Shown: positions 8,950 to 17,549, numbered from the stretch's first letter. The stretch is 52,358 nucleotides of DNA from Chloroflexota bacterium (GCA_011525385.1 WTGF01000118.1:1-52358); one strand, 5' to 3'. The notes: a model not told the origin generated them from the sequence alone. Numbers and translations are program-made.

Positions 8950-10290
8950 ATGATACATAGAGGCAGCCCGGCATTCGATGCTCTGCTGGCATTTAACGAC
9001 GATCTCCCGGTCATCGACTGCCACGAACACATGGCAGGACCCGATCACCTCCTCCGCTTTTCCGAGCCGATCGCGGCCTTAATAGCGGGCTATTACGCTA
9101 ACGACTTGATTTCCGCTGGCTTGAAAGAGCGGCAGTTGGCGTTTCTGCGGGACGATACCGTCGCCACCGGCGACAAATGGCCCCTTTTCCAAGTCTATTG
9201 GGAGCGCAGCCAGCATACAGCCTATGCGCGCGTCACCAAACTCGTCATGCGGGATGTATACGGCGAGCGCGCGATGACCTTGGCCGCCCTGGAACGCATT
9301 GCGGAGAGACTCCCCGAACGCGATCCCGCTTATTATCGTCAAATGATGCGGGAGGCGAATATCCGCTGCGTCATCACAGACGCGCTGGGCTGGCCCCCGG
9401 GCGATTTTGGCGCCTTTCTGCGTGGCGAACAGGTATTCGAACCCGGCTGGCGCCCCGTCGTGCCCCTCCCCCTGTTTCATGTATTGCAGCATCACGAACA
9501 TACCGCGCGCGATTGGCGCGGTATCCAACAAGTGTCCGAGTGGGCGGATCAGCCTATCACGTCGCTGGATGAATTTACCGAGGCGGTCTTCGAGATATTA
9601 AGCGTCGCCAAAGCGCGGGGCGCGCTCGCCCTCAAGGACCAATGCGCCTACAACAGGACGCTGGCATACGATGTCGTAGCCAAAGGCGATGCCGAGCCCA
9701 TATTCAATCGGCTGCTGAATGATGCCAACGCCGTCCTGGGCTGGCCAGAAGCCAAACCGCTGGATGACTTTCTCTTCCACCAATACATGCGTTTTGCGCG
9801 CGAGTTGGACTTCCCGGTTCAGATCCACACCGGGCACATGGCCGGCTCATACAATCGGGTCGACAAAGCCAACGTCGGCCTGTTTGTGCCCGTGCTTGAA
9901 TTGCATCGCGAGGTGAAATTCGATCTGTTTCACGGCAACTGGCCCTATATGGGGGATATTCTATTTGTTATGAAGAACTACCCCAATGTGGCGCTCAACC
10001 TGACCTGGTTGTATATCATCGATCCACTCTATGCGCAACGACTGCTTGAGCGCGCCGTGATGACCGTGCCGCATAGCAAAATCCACGCCTTTGGCGGCGA
10101 CCACCTAGACATGCCTGAACGGGCCCTGGCCCATCTCAAGCTGGCAAGGCATGTAATCGCTGCGGCGCTTGCCAATCTGGTAGAAACTGGTTGGCTGGAC
10201 GAAGAGGGAGCGAGATCGATTGCCGAGCAGTGGTTCTTTGATAACCCCAATCGCTTTTTCGCCCTCGCAATTGATGAGCGGAAGTCGTGA
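8950..10290 (+). CDS. Amidohydrolase-superfamily TIM-barrel protein
   Basis: A 446-residue metal-dependent hydrolase or isomerase of the amidohydrolase superfamily. VIDCHEHMAG near residues 18-27 gives the HxH metal pair after strand 1. VQIHTGHMAG (about 293-302) and FDLFHGNWPY (about 323-332) give later His ligands, and FGGDHLDMPERA (about 380) gives the Asp after strand 8. The pattern and length lean toward the uronate-isomerase-like or amidohydrolase-2 branch over dihydroorotase or urease types. There is no signal peptide. It follows the ABC import genes in the same direction and likely acts on the imported compound or a product of the upstream CehA-type enzyme. Confidence 0.75.
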   Translation: MIHRGSPAFDALLAFNDDLPVIDCHEHMAGPDHLLRFSEPIAALIAGYYANDLISAGLKERQLAFLRDDTVATGDKWPLFQVYWERSQHTAYARVTKLVMRDVYGERAMTLAALERIAERLPERDPAYYRQMMREANIRCVITDALGWPPGDFGAFLRGEQVFEPGWRPVVPLPLFHVLQHHEHTARDWRGIQQVSEWADQPITSLDEFTEAVFEILSVAKARGALALKDQCAYNRTLAYDVVAKGDAEPIFNRLLNDANAVLGWPEAKPLDDFLFHQYMRFARELDFPVQIHTGHMAGSYNRVDKANVGLFVPVLELHREVKFDLFHGNWPYMGDILFVMKNYPNVALNLTWLYIIDPLYAQRLLERAVMTVPHSKIHAFGGDHLDMPERALAHLKLARHVIAAALANLVETGWLDEEGARSIAEQWFFDNPNRFFALAIDERKS

Positions 10291-10398
10291 TTGCCTTCGA
10301 CGTCTTATGGGCAAGCCCGAGAATTCGGACCAGACCTCCCGCGACCGATTCGGGAGATCTTTGAAGCGAAAGATAGCGGGCAAGCCACCGAATTACGG

Positions 10399-10633
10399 TA
10401 GTGCATCACAGGGCAATCGCTTCAAATTATTTTAACCACCGAGGACACCGAGAACACTGAGATTTAACCGCGAGCCTGTCAAAATGGAGGCGCTTCAGGG
10501 CGACATACCATGTCGCCCTGAAGCGCAAAGCCCTGTAGCATCGGGCGACCAGATTGGTCGCCCCTACGTTTCCTTAGAATTATGCGACATTCGACGGTTA
10601 TTGATTTTGAAGCGATTGCCCTGTAGTGCATCA
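10399..10633. mobile_element. MITE 2 (ISAs1-like ends) with 10-bp target-site duplication
   Basis: A 215-bp element (10409-10623) is bounded by perfect 18-bp terminal inverted repeats, CAGGGCAATCGCTTCAAA at 10409-10426 and its complement at 10606-10623. The perfect direct repeat TAGTGCATCA (10399-10408 and 10624-10633) flanks it. Ends starting CAGGG with 8-10 bp duplications are what I recall for the ISAs1 family, so it was probably mobilised by such a transposase, none of which is in the window. The interior carries the ACCACCGAGGACACCGAG segment also found in MITE 1 and two short perfect hairpins. It has no coding capacity. Confidence 0.8.
10490..10563. repeat. Two perfect hairpins inside MITE 2
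   Basis: The first hairpin has 17-bp arms, GCGCTTCAGGGCGACAT at 10490-10506 and its complement at 10510-10526, with a 3-nt loop. The second has 9-bp arms, GGGCGACCA at 10543-10551 and TGGTCGCCC at 10555-10563, with loop GAT. They look like smaller palindromic repeats captured by, or nested in, the larger element. Confidence 0.7.
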
Positions 10634-10641
10634 TGCAGAAT

Positions 10642-10670
10642 TTGACATGCTAGCACGCGCGCGGTATGCT
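10642..10670 (+). promoter_or_regulatory. Sigma-70-like promoter upstream of the second uptake island
   Basis: A perfect -35 TTGACA (10642-10647) is followed, at exactly 17 bp, by the -10-like TATGCT (10665-10670). It begins 9 bases past the target duplication of MITE 2. It would drive the M20-like gene at 10856 and the ABC genes beyond with a leader of roughly 180 nt. Confidence 0.5.
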
Positions 10671-10855
10671 TTCGGTCAATAGTTGACACGCTGAAATTTT
10701 TCATGAAATTGCAGCACAATTGAACACTAGAAAATCCTTAGAGATACACGAATCACTGTGATGCGAGTTGATTTCACGCATTGTAAACAACGTTATACAG
10801 CGCGTCATTGAGATAATGTAACTTCTCTAACGAGTTTAGGGAAAGGGATTCTTTA

Positions 10856-12163
10856 ATGACAACAGACGCGCCCTCCAATGGCAGCAATTTAAATCCACTC
10901 ATTCAGTCGAAACGCGAGCGATACGTCGACGTACTACGCGAGCTCTTGTCCAAGTCGGCTGAGGGCGAAGAAACCCTCCAGGATGAAATAGCCGGACACT
11001 TCATGCGCTTGGGCTGTCAGGTAGAGTCCATTTCCAGCAGACCAAATCGATTTGCCTTGGCTTCGGATTTCGCGCCGCCGGCCGATGTGCCAGAACCTGA
11101 TCGCGTGAGCGTTGTCGCCGTTCAACCGGGCGCCGGCGACGGGCGCAGTCTGTTTGTTTTTGCGCATCCAGAAGGCGAGCCGGTGGCGGATACGGACACC
11201 TGGCAGCACGATCCATTTGCTGGCACGGTTGAAAACGGCCGCATGTATGGTTGGGCAATCGCCGATGACCTGAGCGGCGTTGTCGCGATGATTTGCGCGC
11301 ATGACGCGATTCGTTCCGCCGGTTTGGAATTGTCTGGACAGGTCACGTATGCAAGCACGGTAAGCAAACGTCGAGCGCAAGGGATCTATGCCGTCTTGGA
11401 GCAGGGATATCATGCGGATGCGGCTCTGTATCTTCATCCGGCGGAATCGGGAGAAGGGCTCGGTGATATAAAGTCCCGAGCATCCGGGATCTTGCGCTTC
11501 CGCATTACCATTCGCGGCCAGTTGCCTGATACGGGTGAACCGACGCACACGCCCTTTTCCCACCTCGGTATCAACCCGATCGCTAAGGCATGGATTGTAT
11601 ATCACGCCATTACAGCGCTTGATGAGCAACGCGCTCAACGAATTCACCATCCCGCCTACGACGAGATTGGACGATCCACCAATCTGCACATTACTCATTT
11701 CGAAGCCGGTGACGGAAATCGCGCGGGTCGAATCTCACCAACTGCGATCATGACCGGGGCGCTTGCCTTCCCACCAAATGAAGACTTGACAGACGTACAG
11801 CGTGAACTGGAAGCCGCAGTGCAGCAAGCTTCTGACAGCGACCCCTGGCTTAAGCAGCATCCGGCGCAACTGGATTGGCTTCAGGGTATTAGCGGCGTAG
11901 AAGTTTCTGAAGAGAGTCCGATATATCAAACTGTAGCTGCCGCAATCCATGATGTAACCGCGATTACGCCGAAAGTGCAGTCCTTACACGCCGCCAGTGA
12001 AATCCGTACGCCGATTCTCTACAGTGGAATTCCAACACTTGGTTTCGGTCCCCTGTCGGGGGGCAACACTCAAAGTGGCGGCACTGATGAATGGGTTAGC
12101 GTCGATGACTTCATAAACATGGTTGAAGTGGTTGCCAAAGTTATCGTCGATTGGTGTGGCTAG
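10856..12163 (+). CDS. M20-like metallopeptidase homologue, probably catalytically altered
   Basis: A 435-residue protein with the M20 (ArgE/DapE/carboxypeptidase G2) fold. The catalytic-domain segment WQHDPFAGTVENGRMYG (about 116-132), the lid/dimerisation segment beginning SGILRFRITIRG, and a C-terminal GTDEWVSVDD match the family in order. Key residues differ: HxD reads H104-P-E, the Asp ligand survives (YGWAIADD, near 137), the Glu-Glu general-base pair is replaced by TVSKRR (about 168-173), and the late His ligand before DEW is a Gly. It may bind substrate without hydrolysing it or use another chemistry. It starts after AAAGGG and precedes an oligopeptide-type binding protein in the same direction. 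Confidence 0.75.
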   Translation: MTTDAPSNGSNLNPLIQSKRERYVDVLRELLSKSAEGEETLQDEIAGHFMRLGCQVESISSRPNRFALASDFAPPADVPEPDRVSVVAVQPGAGDGRSLFVFAHPEGEPVADTDTWQHDPFAGTVENGRMYGWAIADDLSGVVAMICAHDAIRSAGLELSGQVTYASTVSKRRAQGIYAVLEQGYHADAALYLHPAESGEGLGDIKSRASGILRFRITIRGQLPDTGEPTHTPFSHLGINPIAKAWIVYHAITALDEQRAQRIHHPAYDEIGRSTNLHITHFEAGDGNRAGRISPTAIMTGALAFPPNEDLTDVQRELEAAVQQASDSDPWLKQHPAQLDWLQGISGVEVSEESPIYQTVAAAIHDVTAITPKVQSLHAASEIRTPILYSGIPTLGFGPLSGGNTQSGGTDEWVSVDDFINMVEVVAKVIVDWCG

Positions 12164-12272
12164 TTTTCCGAAATGGGCAGCTAGTTGTCAGTTGGTTGTA
12201 TGAGAGGGGGTTTATGGAGTAAAGTAATTCCTGTATTTGCAAGCAACACATAGGTGAAAGGACGAAACTGCT

Positions 12273-13850
12273 ATGTTGTATAACAGAAGGAAAAACTTGC
12301 TGCTGCTGAGCGTTCTGCTTCTATTCGTCGCTTCTCTTGTTGGTGGTGGGCTCGCTGCTCAAGACATGAGTACGCTTGTGATTGCGCTTGCCGGATCACC
12401 ACCCACATTTGACCCGCTGGCCGCTTCCGACAGCCGCGTAGATACGCCGTCGATCAATCTTTACAACACCTTGCTTCAGTATCTGCCCGGGGTCACTGAA
12501 TGGGAGTTGGAACTCGCCGAAAGCTATGAACAAGCTGAGGACGGCCTAAGTTACACCTTCACACTGAAACCGGGGGTGATGTTCCATGACGGGACGGAAA
12601 TCCTGGCGGAAGATGTCAAGTATACGGTCGATCGTTTGGTGGCGGTGAATATCGGCGTCGCGCGCAGCTTGGTCATGGTAACCGGCGCGGAAGTCATTGA
12701 CGATTACACCGTGCGGATTAATCTCGCGACGCCCTTCCCCGGCTTCCTGGGGGCGCTCTCACGCCTGTACATCCTGAATTCTGAGCTGGTGCAAGCGAAT
12801 ACAGTCGATGACGATTGGGGTCAAACCTGGCTGCAAAACAACGATGCCGGCAGCGGTCCCTATGTCTTGACCTCCTTCACGCCGGAACAAGAATTCACCA
12901 TCGAGCGTTTCGACGATTACTTCAAGGGCTGGGAAGGCAACCATGTTGACCGCGCCATCTTCGTCGTGATCAAAGAAGAGAGCACACGCCGTCTGTCGCT
13001 TGAAAACGGAGACTCACACTGGATCCAGGTGGGCAGCCCGGAGACGCTGGACGCGCTCAGCGAGAACCCAGCGTACAACATTAATACGGATCCAACGCTC
13101 AACCAGCTTTACTTCGCGATGAACAGCCGCCATCCGATCCTCTCGGACGCCCGCGTCCGCAAGGCGCTGTCGCTGGTCTACGACTTCGAAGGTCATGTGG
13201 AGCTGGCGCGCAACGGCTACGCGGCGATCGCGAAGGGCGTGCTGCCGCCGGGCATCGTCTGCTTTGACGCATCACAGCCGGAATCCGCGATGGACGTGGA
13301 AGCGGCGCAGGCATTGATGGCGGAGGCCGGTTATGCCGATGGCGGCTTTGAGCTGACGATGGCCTACCAGGGCACTTCACCGGAAGAGACCGCCGCGATG
13401 CAGATCATGCAAGCGGGGGCAGCGCAGCTGGGCGTCACCATCCGCCCGATGGCCATCGAATGGCCCGCCAAAGTGCAGGCTTACTCCTCGCAAGAGACAG
13501 CGCCCGATGTAGGCACGGTGTGGATGTTCCCCTCGCTGCCTGATCCGGATCAGTTCTTCGGCCGGCTGGGGCATTCCAGCCAGGGCGGCGGCGGCGGCAT
13601 CAACTTCTCCTGGTACAGCAATGCGGATAACGACGCGCTGCTGGAGGCCGGCAAAGTCGAGCTGGATCCTGAAGCGCGCTGCGAGATTTACAAGCAGGTG
13701 CAGGAGATTTGGAATGCGGAAACGCCGTATGTCAACGTTGTAGTGGGCATGGCGCTTTCGGCATCCCACGCCAACGTCAAGGGCTATCAGTGGTCACCGC
13801 CACATAGCTACACGCAGAATGTCTATCAGATCTACTTTGACGATATGTAG
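12273..13850 (+). CDS. ABC transporter substrate-binding protein, family 5
   Basis: A 525-residue secreted SBP_bac_5 protein with an N-terminal signal (residues 8-30, cut near GLAAQ). The characteristic LKPGVMFHDGTEILAEDVKY lies near residues 98-118. C-terminal motifs such as ARCEIYKQVQEIWNAETPYVNV fit the second lobe. It is unlike the binding protein at the left edge apart from family features, so the two are not a recent duplicate. It is followed by DppB- and DppC-type permeases. The ligand may be a di- or oligopeptide or any similar-sized compound, since this family is broad. Confidence 0.9.
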   Translation: MLYNRRKNLLLLSVLLLFVASLVGGGLAAQDMSTLVIALAGSPPTFDPLAASDSRVDTPSINLYNTLLQYLPGVTEWELELAESYEQAEDGLSYTFTLKPGVMFHDGTEILAEDVKYTVDRLVAVNIGVARSLVMVTGAEVIDDYTVRINLATPFPGFLGALSRLYILNSELVQANTVDDDWGQTWLQNNDAGSGPYVLTSFTPEQEFTIERFDDYFKGWEGNHVDRAIFVVIKEESTRRLSLENGDSHWIQVGSPETLDALSENPAYNINTDPTLNQLYFAMNSRHPILSDARVRKALSLVYDFEGHVELARNGYAAIAKGVLPPGIVCFDASQPESAMDVEAAQALMAEAGYADGGFELTMAYQGTSPEETAAMQIMQAGAAQLGVTIRPMAIEWPAKVQAYSSQETAPDVGTVWMFPSLPDPDQFFGRLGHSSQGGGGGINFSWYSNADNDALLEAGKVELDPEARCEIYKQVQEIWNAETPYVNVVVGMALSASHANVKGYQWSPPHSYTQNVYQIYFDDM

Positions 13851-13910
13851 GCAGACGCGCGGCAATGCCGCTGCCCCCGCAAAATAACTTGCGTCACGCA
13901 ATGTTTTGCT

Positions 13911-13972
13911 CCCCTCCCTGACTCGTCGGATGGCCGGCATAGAGATGTCGGGGAGGGGCCGGGGGTGGGGTA
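13911..13972. repeat. G-rich hairpin repeat, copy C
   Basis: CCCCTCCC at 13911-13918 pairs with GGGAGGGG at 13951-13958, and the tail CCGGGGGTGGGG follows. Its loop is longer than in the other copies. It sits between the binding-protein and DppB-type genes and could also act as an mRNA stability hairpin. Confidence 0.7.
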
Positions 13973-14004
13973 AGCCGCCCGCCCCACCTGTGAGGTGACC
14001 AGCC

Positions 14005-15012
14005 TTGGGTGACTATATTCTGCGCCGGCTATATCAGGCTCTGTGGGTCCTGATCGCCGTCACGTTTGTGACATTCTTCATCTCCAACATGCTGCCTGGC
14101 GATCCAGCGCTGTCGCGGGCGGGGCAGTTCGCCACCAAAGAGCAGGTCGAGAAGACGCGTATACTGCTCGGTCTCGATCAGCCTTTGCATATTCAATACT
14201 TCAAATATATGCAGCGACTGCTGTCGGGCGATCTGGGGCTGTCGATCGTTTCCCGCCAGCCGATTTTGAAAGAGCTTAGGGACTTTTTCCCGGCGACGCT
14301 GGAACTGACCATCGCCGCCTTGTGCTTCACCCTCACCATAGGCGTCCCCCTGGGCATCCTGGCTGGTTCTACCAAGTCGCGCTGGCTCAAGTCGTCGATC
14401 ATCACCGGCTCGCTCATTGGCGTGGGGATTCCGGTGTTTTGGGCCGGGCTGGTTTTCCAGCTAGTGTTTGCCGGGCGATTGGATATTTTGCCGCTGGCCG
14501 GACGCTTGACTCTGGCCACGCCGGCACCGCCCAGCGTGACCAATATGTATCTGATCGATTCCATCCTGGCAGGACAATGGGATACCTTCAAAGATGCGCT
14601 CATTCATCTAATTCTGCCGGCGTTCACGCTGAGCTTGGGACAGATTGGCGCCATGGCGCGCACGACAAACTCGGCGATGGCGAGTGTGATTCACCGCGAT
14701 TATGTTCGGACTGCACACGCCAAGGGGCTTGCCGAAAGAAAGGTCTTGTGGTCTCACGTACTGCGAAACGCTCTATTGCCGGTAGTCACCGTCTTAGGTC
14801 TTTACGTAGCCTTTATGCTGAACGGAGCCTTGCTGATCGAGATCATCTATTCTTGGGGAGGGTTGGGCACATACGCCTGGATCGGCATTTTCCGCAATGA
14901 CATCACGGTCATAATGGGCGTAACACTTACGGCGAGCTTTACGTTTATGTTTGTTAATCTCGTCATCGACCTGACGTATCCTTTTCTTGATCCTCGCATC
15001 CACTACGGATAG
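14005..15012 (+). CDS. Oligopeptide-type ABC transporter permease (DppB-like)
   Basis: A 335-residue inner-membrane permease of the DppB/OppB group. The amphipathic opening YILRRLYQALWVLIAVTFVTF and the conserved NMLPGDPA (near 28-35) mark the family. The EAA loop reads YVRTAHAKGLAERKVLWSHV, near residues 233-252. The start is a TTG at 14005, preferred because GAGGTGACC precedes it and it matches the family's N-terminus. It is coupled with the DppC-like gene beginning 18 bases past its stop. Confidence 0.9.
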   Translation: MGDYILRRLYQALWVLIAVTFVTFFISNMLPGDPALSRAGQFATKEQVEKTRILLGLDQPLHIQYFKYMQRLLSGDLGLSIVSRQPILKELRDFFPATLELTIAALCFTLTIGVPLGILAGSTKSRWLKSSIITGSLIGVGIPVFWAGLVFQLVFAGRLDILPLAGRLTLATPAPPSVTNMYLIDSILAGQWDTFKDALIHLILPAFTLSLGQIGAMARTTNSAMASVIHRDYVRTAHAKGLAERKVLWSHVLRNALLPVVTVLGLYVAFMLNGALLIEIIYSWGGLGTYAWIGIFRNDITVIMGVTLTASFTFMFVNLVIDLTYPFLDPRIHYG

Positions 15013-15030
15013 CATCAGGAATACGATCCA

Positions 15031-15948
15031 ATGAGTGGAGAACCGGAAGCTAGAGCCAATTGGTCAATCCCCGATTTAGAGGAAGACCTCGGGGCTTGGC
15101 AGAAGTTCAAACGAAGTCGATTTGCGTTTGCGGTTCGACATAATCCGCTTTCGATTCTCGGTTTGCTCATTCTTGCGCTCTTGATTCTGATGGTGCTGTG
15201 GCCGGAGCTGTTCACTTCGCAAAGCGCCACCCTCCTCAATCTGCGGAACAAATTCTTGACCCCATCCGCTGAACACCCCTTCGGTACAGACCATATGGGG
15301 GTGGATATTTTTTCGCGGGTGGTTTATGCCGCCCGCACAACGATTTGGGTGGTCTGCGTTGTATTGAGCATTGCCACTGGGCTGGGCTTTATTATTGGCT
15401 CGCTGGCAGCTTATATGGGTGGTCGGATTGACAGTATCTTGATGCGCATGACGGATGTCTGGATGGCATTTCCCTCGCTCGTGCTCGCCATTGCTTTGAA
15501 TGCGGCTTTGGGGAGGGGCTTGTTTCAAACGGTGATTGCGGTTGGCTTTTCGTGGTGGCCTTCATATGCGCGGCTGGTTCGCGCGCAAGTCTTGAGCGTC
15601 AAGAATGAAGAATATGTTCTGGCAGCCAGAGCCCTGGGAGCGAGTCATTTCCGCATCGTGACGCGGCATATCATCCGCAATGGCTTCGACCCCATTATCG
15701 TCAACATCACGATCGATGTGGGATTCGTCGCTCTGACGACCGCCGGCCTCAGTTTCCTGGGCCTGGGCATCGAACCGCCAACGCCCGAGTGGGGGCGCAT
15801 GGTGGCGGAGGGACGCGATTACTTGCTGAGCCAATGGTGGGCGTCGACCTTCCCCGGCCTGGCTTTATTCATGTTCGTGGTTGGCTTCAATCTGCTCGGT
15901 GAGCTTGTAAGAGATTGGCTCGACCCGAGTAACGTCGGAAGAAGATAA
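15031..15948 (+). CDS. Oligopeptide-type ABC transporter permease (DppC-like)
   Basis: A 305-residue permease of the DppC/OppC group. A cytoplasmic N-terminal extension leads into the first span (about residues 46-65). HPFGTDHMGVDIFSRVVYAART (about 87-108) is the family signature, and the EAA loop YVLAARALGASHFRIVTRHI is near 192-211. SFLGLGIEPPTPEWG near 247-261 is also typical. No OppD/OppF ATPase genes follow; instead catabolic-type genes do. It forms the membrane pair with the preceding gene. Confidence 0.92.
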   Translation: MSGEPEARANWSIPDLEEDLGAWQKFKRSRFAFAVRHNPLSILGLLILALLILMVLWPELFTSQSATLLNLRNKFLTPSAEHPFGTDHMGVDIFSRVVYAARTTIWVVCVVLSIATGLGFIIGSLAAYMGGRIDSILMRMTDVWMAFPSLVLAIALNAALGRGLFQTVIAVGFSWWPSYARLVRAQVLSVKNEEYVLAARALGASHFRIVTRHIIRNGFDPIIVNITIDVGFVALTTAGLSFLGLGIEPPTPEWGRMVAEGRDYLLSQWWASTFPGLALFMFVVGFNLLGELVRDWLDPSNVGRR

Positions 15949-15970
15949 ACAGGAGGACTGGCCTATATCT

Positions 15971-16042
15971 GTGGTTTTGAAGACACCATCTCGAGTCGTA
16001 GTCGTTTGTAATCAGCGACACGCGCTCAATTTACCAAGTTAG
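15971..16042 (+). CDS. Possible 23-residue micro-ORF before the M29/NicX-like gene
   Basis: A GTG-initiated frame of 23 codons lies between the DppC-like and NicX-like genes. Its TAG stop (16040-16042) overlaps the AGGGAGG ribosome site of the next gene, echoing the micro-ORF at 5559. An AGGAGG lies 14 bases upstream of the GTG, which is too far for an ideal start. Support is weak and it may be chance. Confidence 0.15.
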   Translation: MVLKTPSRVVVVCNQRHALNLPS

Positions 16043-16053
16043 GGAGGTATGCA

Positions 16054-17055
16054 ATGCGCTCACATTTGTTTTGGGACCAATTTGCCGATATTACTGTCAA
16101 TCGCCTGGTCAATCCGGGGAAGGGCGAGCCTTTCCTGATTGTCGCCGACCCCAAGAATGATCTCAATCTAGCTGAGTCGCTGCTATCGGCAGGTCTCCGC
16201 TCCGGCGCCAACACCACCTTGATTGTCAAAGACTGGTACGAAGAAGGGACTGTCAGCGATCCGGGACCTATCGTCAACAATGCCGTCTTGAACAGCAAGT
16301 ACGTGCTAACGCTGTGTGGCGGCATGGTGCGCGCCCCAGCCATGCAGGAAGCGCGCCGCAATGGCACGCGCCATCTATCCGGGGTGGTAGAAGGCATCGA
16401 GGACTATTGCATCGCGGCCTTGCTCAACGTCGATCTGGATAAGATGTTCGAGAACGCTGACATCATCGCCAAGCTGTGGGAAGAGACCGATGAATGTCGC
16501 GTCACATCGCCCTATGGCACGGACATCAGCTTCAAGATGGGAGGGCGACCGAGCTTGGTGAGCGACGGCGCGCTAACCTATGACGGCGAAGTCGACTTTT
16601 ACCCGGGGGCGCAGGTTTCGATCGCGCCGCTCGAAGAGAGCATCAACGGCACAATAGTGGTTGACGCCAGCGACAATGTCAGCGGCCTGGTTCACAACAA
16701 TTATTCACTCATCGTCGTCGACGGCGTGATCACCGAAGTTGTCGGCGATGGCGAAGGCGATGCGATGCGGACCTGGCTGGCGACGCGCAACGACGACGTC
16801 ATCTACAAGATCTGCCACTTCAGCATCGGCCTGAACCCCAAAGCGGGCATCTCGGGCCATTTGATGGAAGATGAGCGGGTGCTGGCGTCGGTTGACTTCG
16901 GCTTCGGCTATCAAGATCCCAAGTTTGGCGGCACTGTGGGATACAGTCCCTACCACGCGGATATCATGATGGCGAACCCGGACATCTATCTTGACGGCAA
17001 GCTCATGAGCACCGCCAACAGGCTGGAAGACGGCTACGGCTTCCATCACCTGTAG
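16054..17055 (+). CDS. M29-type aminopeptidase / NicX-like metalloprotein
   Basis: A 333-residue protein of the M29 leucyl-aminopeptidase superfamily, which includes NicX, the 2,5-dihydroxypyridine 5,6-dioxygenase of nicotinate breakdown. The length is near NicX's. The 2-His-1-carboxylate set is in place: H255 in YKICHFSIGLNP, and H301 and D303 in SPYHADIMM. Ring-opening oxygenase and metallo-aminopeptidase are both possible, and family level does not settle it. AGGGAGG precedes the start, and a rho-independent terminator follows at 17108-17162. It lies between the peptide-type permeases and the DUF3830/phosphotriesterase pair, suggesting a step in degrading the imported compound. Confidence 0.7.
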   Translation: MRSHLFWDQFADITVNRLVNPGKGEPFLIVADPKNDLNLAESLLSAGLRSGANTTLIVKDWYEEGTVSDPGPIVNNAVLNSKYVLTLCGGMVRAPAMQEARRNGTRHLSGVVEGIEDYCIAALLNVDLDKMFENADIIAKLWEETDECRVTSPYGTDISFKMGGRPSLVSDGALTYDGEVDFYPGAQVSIAPLEESINGTIVVDASDNVSGLVHNNYSLIVVDGVITEVVGDGEGDAMRTWLATRNDDVIYKICHFSIGLNPKAGISGHLMEDERVLASVDFGFGYQDPKFGGTVGYSPYHADIMMANPDIYLDGKLMSTANRLEDGYGFHHL

Positions 17056-17107
17056 CGCTCGGCGCGCGGTCGTATAGAAAATACGCTTTTGGATTGTCTA
17101 CAGATAC

Positions 17108-17162
17108 AGGCTCAGGCGCCGGACGTTGAGGGCGCTTCAACGGTCATCCGCCTGAGCCTTTT
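17108..17162 (+). terminator. Rho-independent terminator after the NicX-like gene
   Basis: AGGCTCAGGCG (17108-17118) pairs with CGCCTGAGCCT (17149-17159) and runs into TTTT. A smaller inner stem (GTTGA/TCAAC) lies in the loop. It ends the transcript of the second uptake island before the DUF3830 gene. Confidence 0.75.
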
Positions 17163-17549
17163 GCGAATTCCACAGATCTGGTCTCTTCTGTGCCAAATGT
17201 GCTGCCTGTTGTTTTGATCGTTTGGAACGCGCTGCCACCTGGATGAAACATCGTGTGATCTAACCGGTTACTGCAATACGCTTTCGTTTCTTCACATATG
17301 TCGCCGGGGCATTCGCCTCCAGGCATATGCGAGAGCAGGAATATTCAAGTCTCGCGGCTCAGTTCGGCGGCTTCCACTTGAAGACTGCGTATTAGCTATG
17401 CTCGCGGTTGAAACGTGATCGCATGATAGCTCGCAGCGTCAGAGCATATTGATGCCTTGTTCAATCTACTGTTTTTGGCTATCGAATGTGGATACGCCCG
17501 CAGGCGAAAGTTCTGTTCCAGCAAATCAGTCTGAAGGAGTTCATCCAAT
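17163..17549. other. Gene-free stretch before the DUF3830 gene
   Basis: I see no open frame with family resemblance, tRNA or clear repeat here. A weak promoter-like pair (TTGTTC near 17458, then 17 bases and TATCGA) is the only candidate signal for the DUF3830 and phosphotriesterase genes. AAGGAG before 17550 is their ribosome site. Confidence 0.4.
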
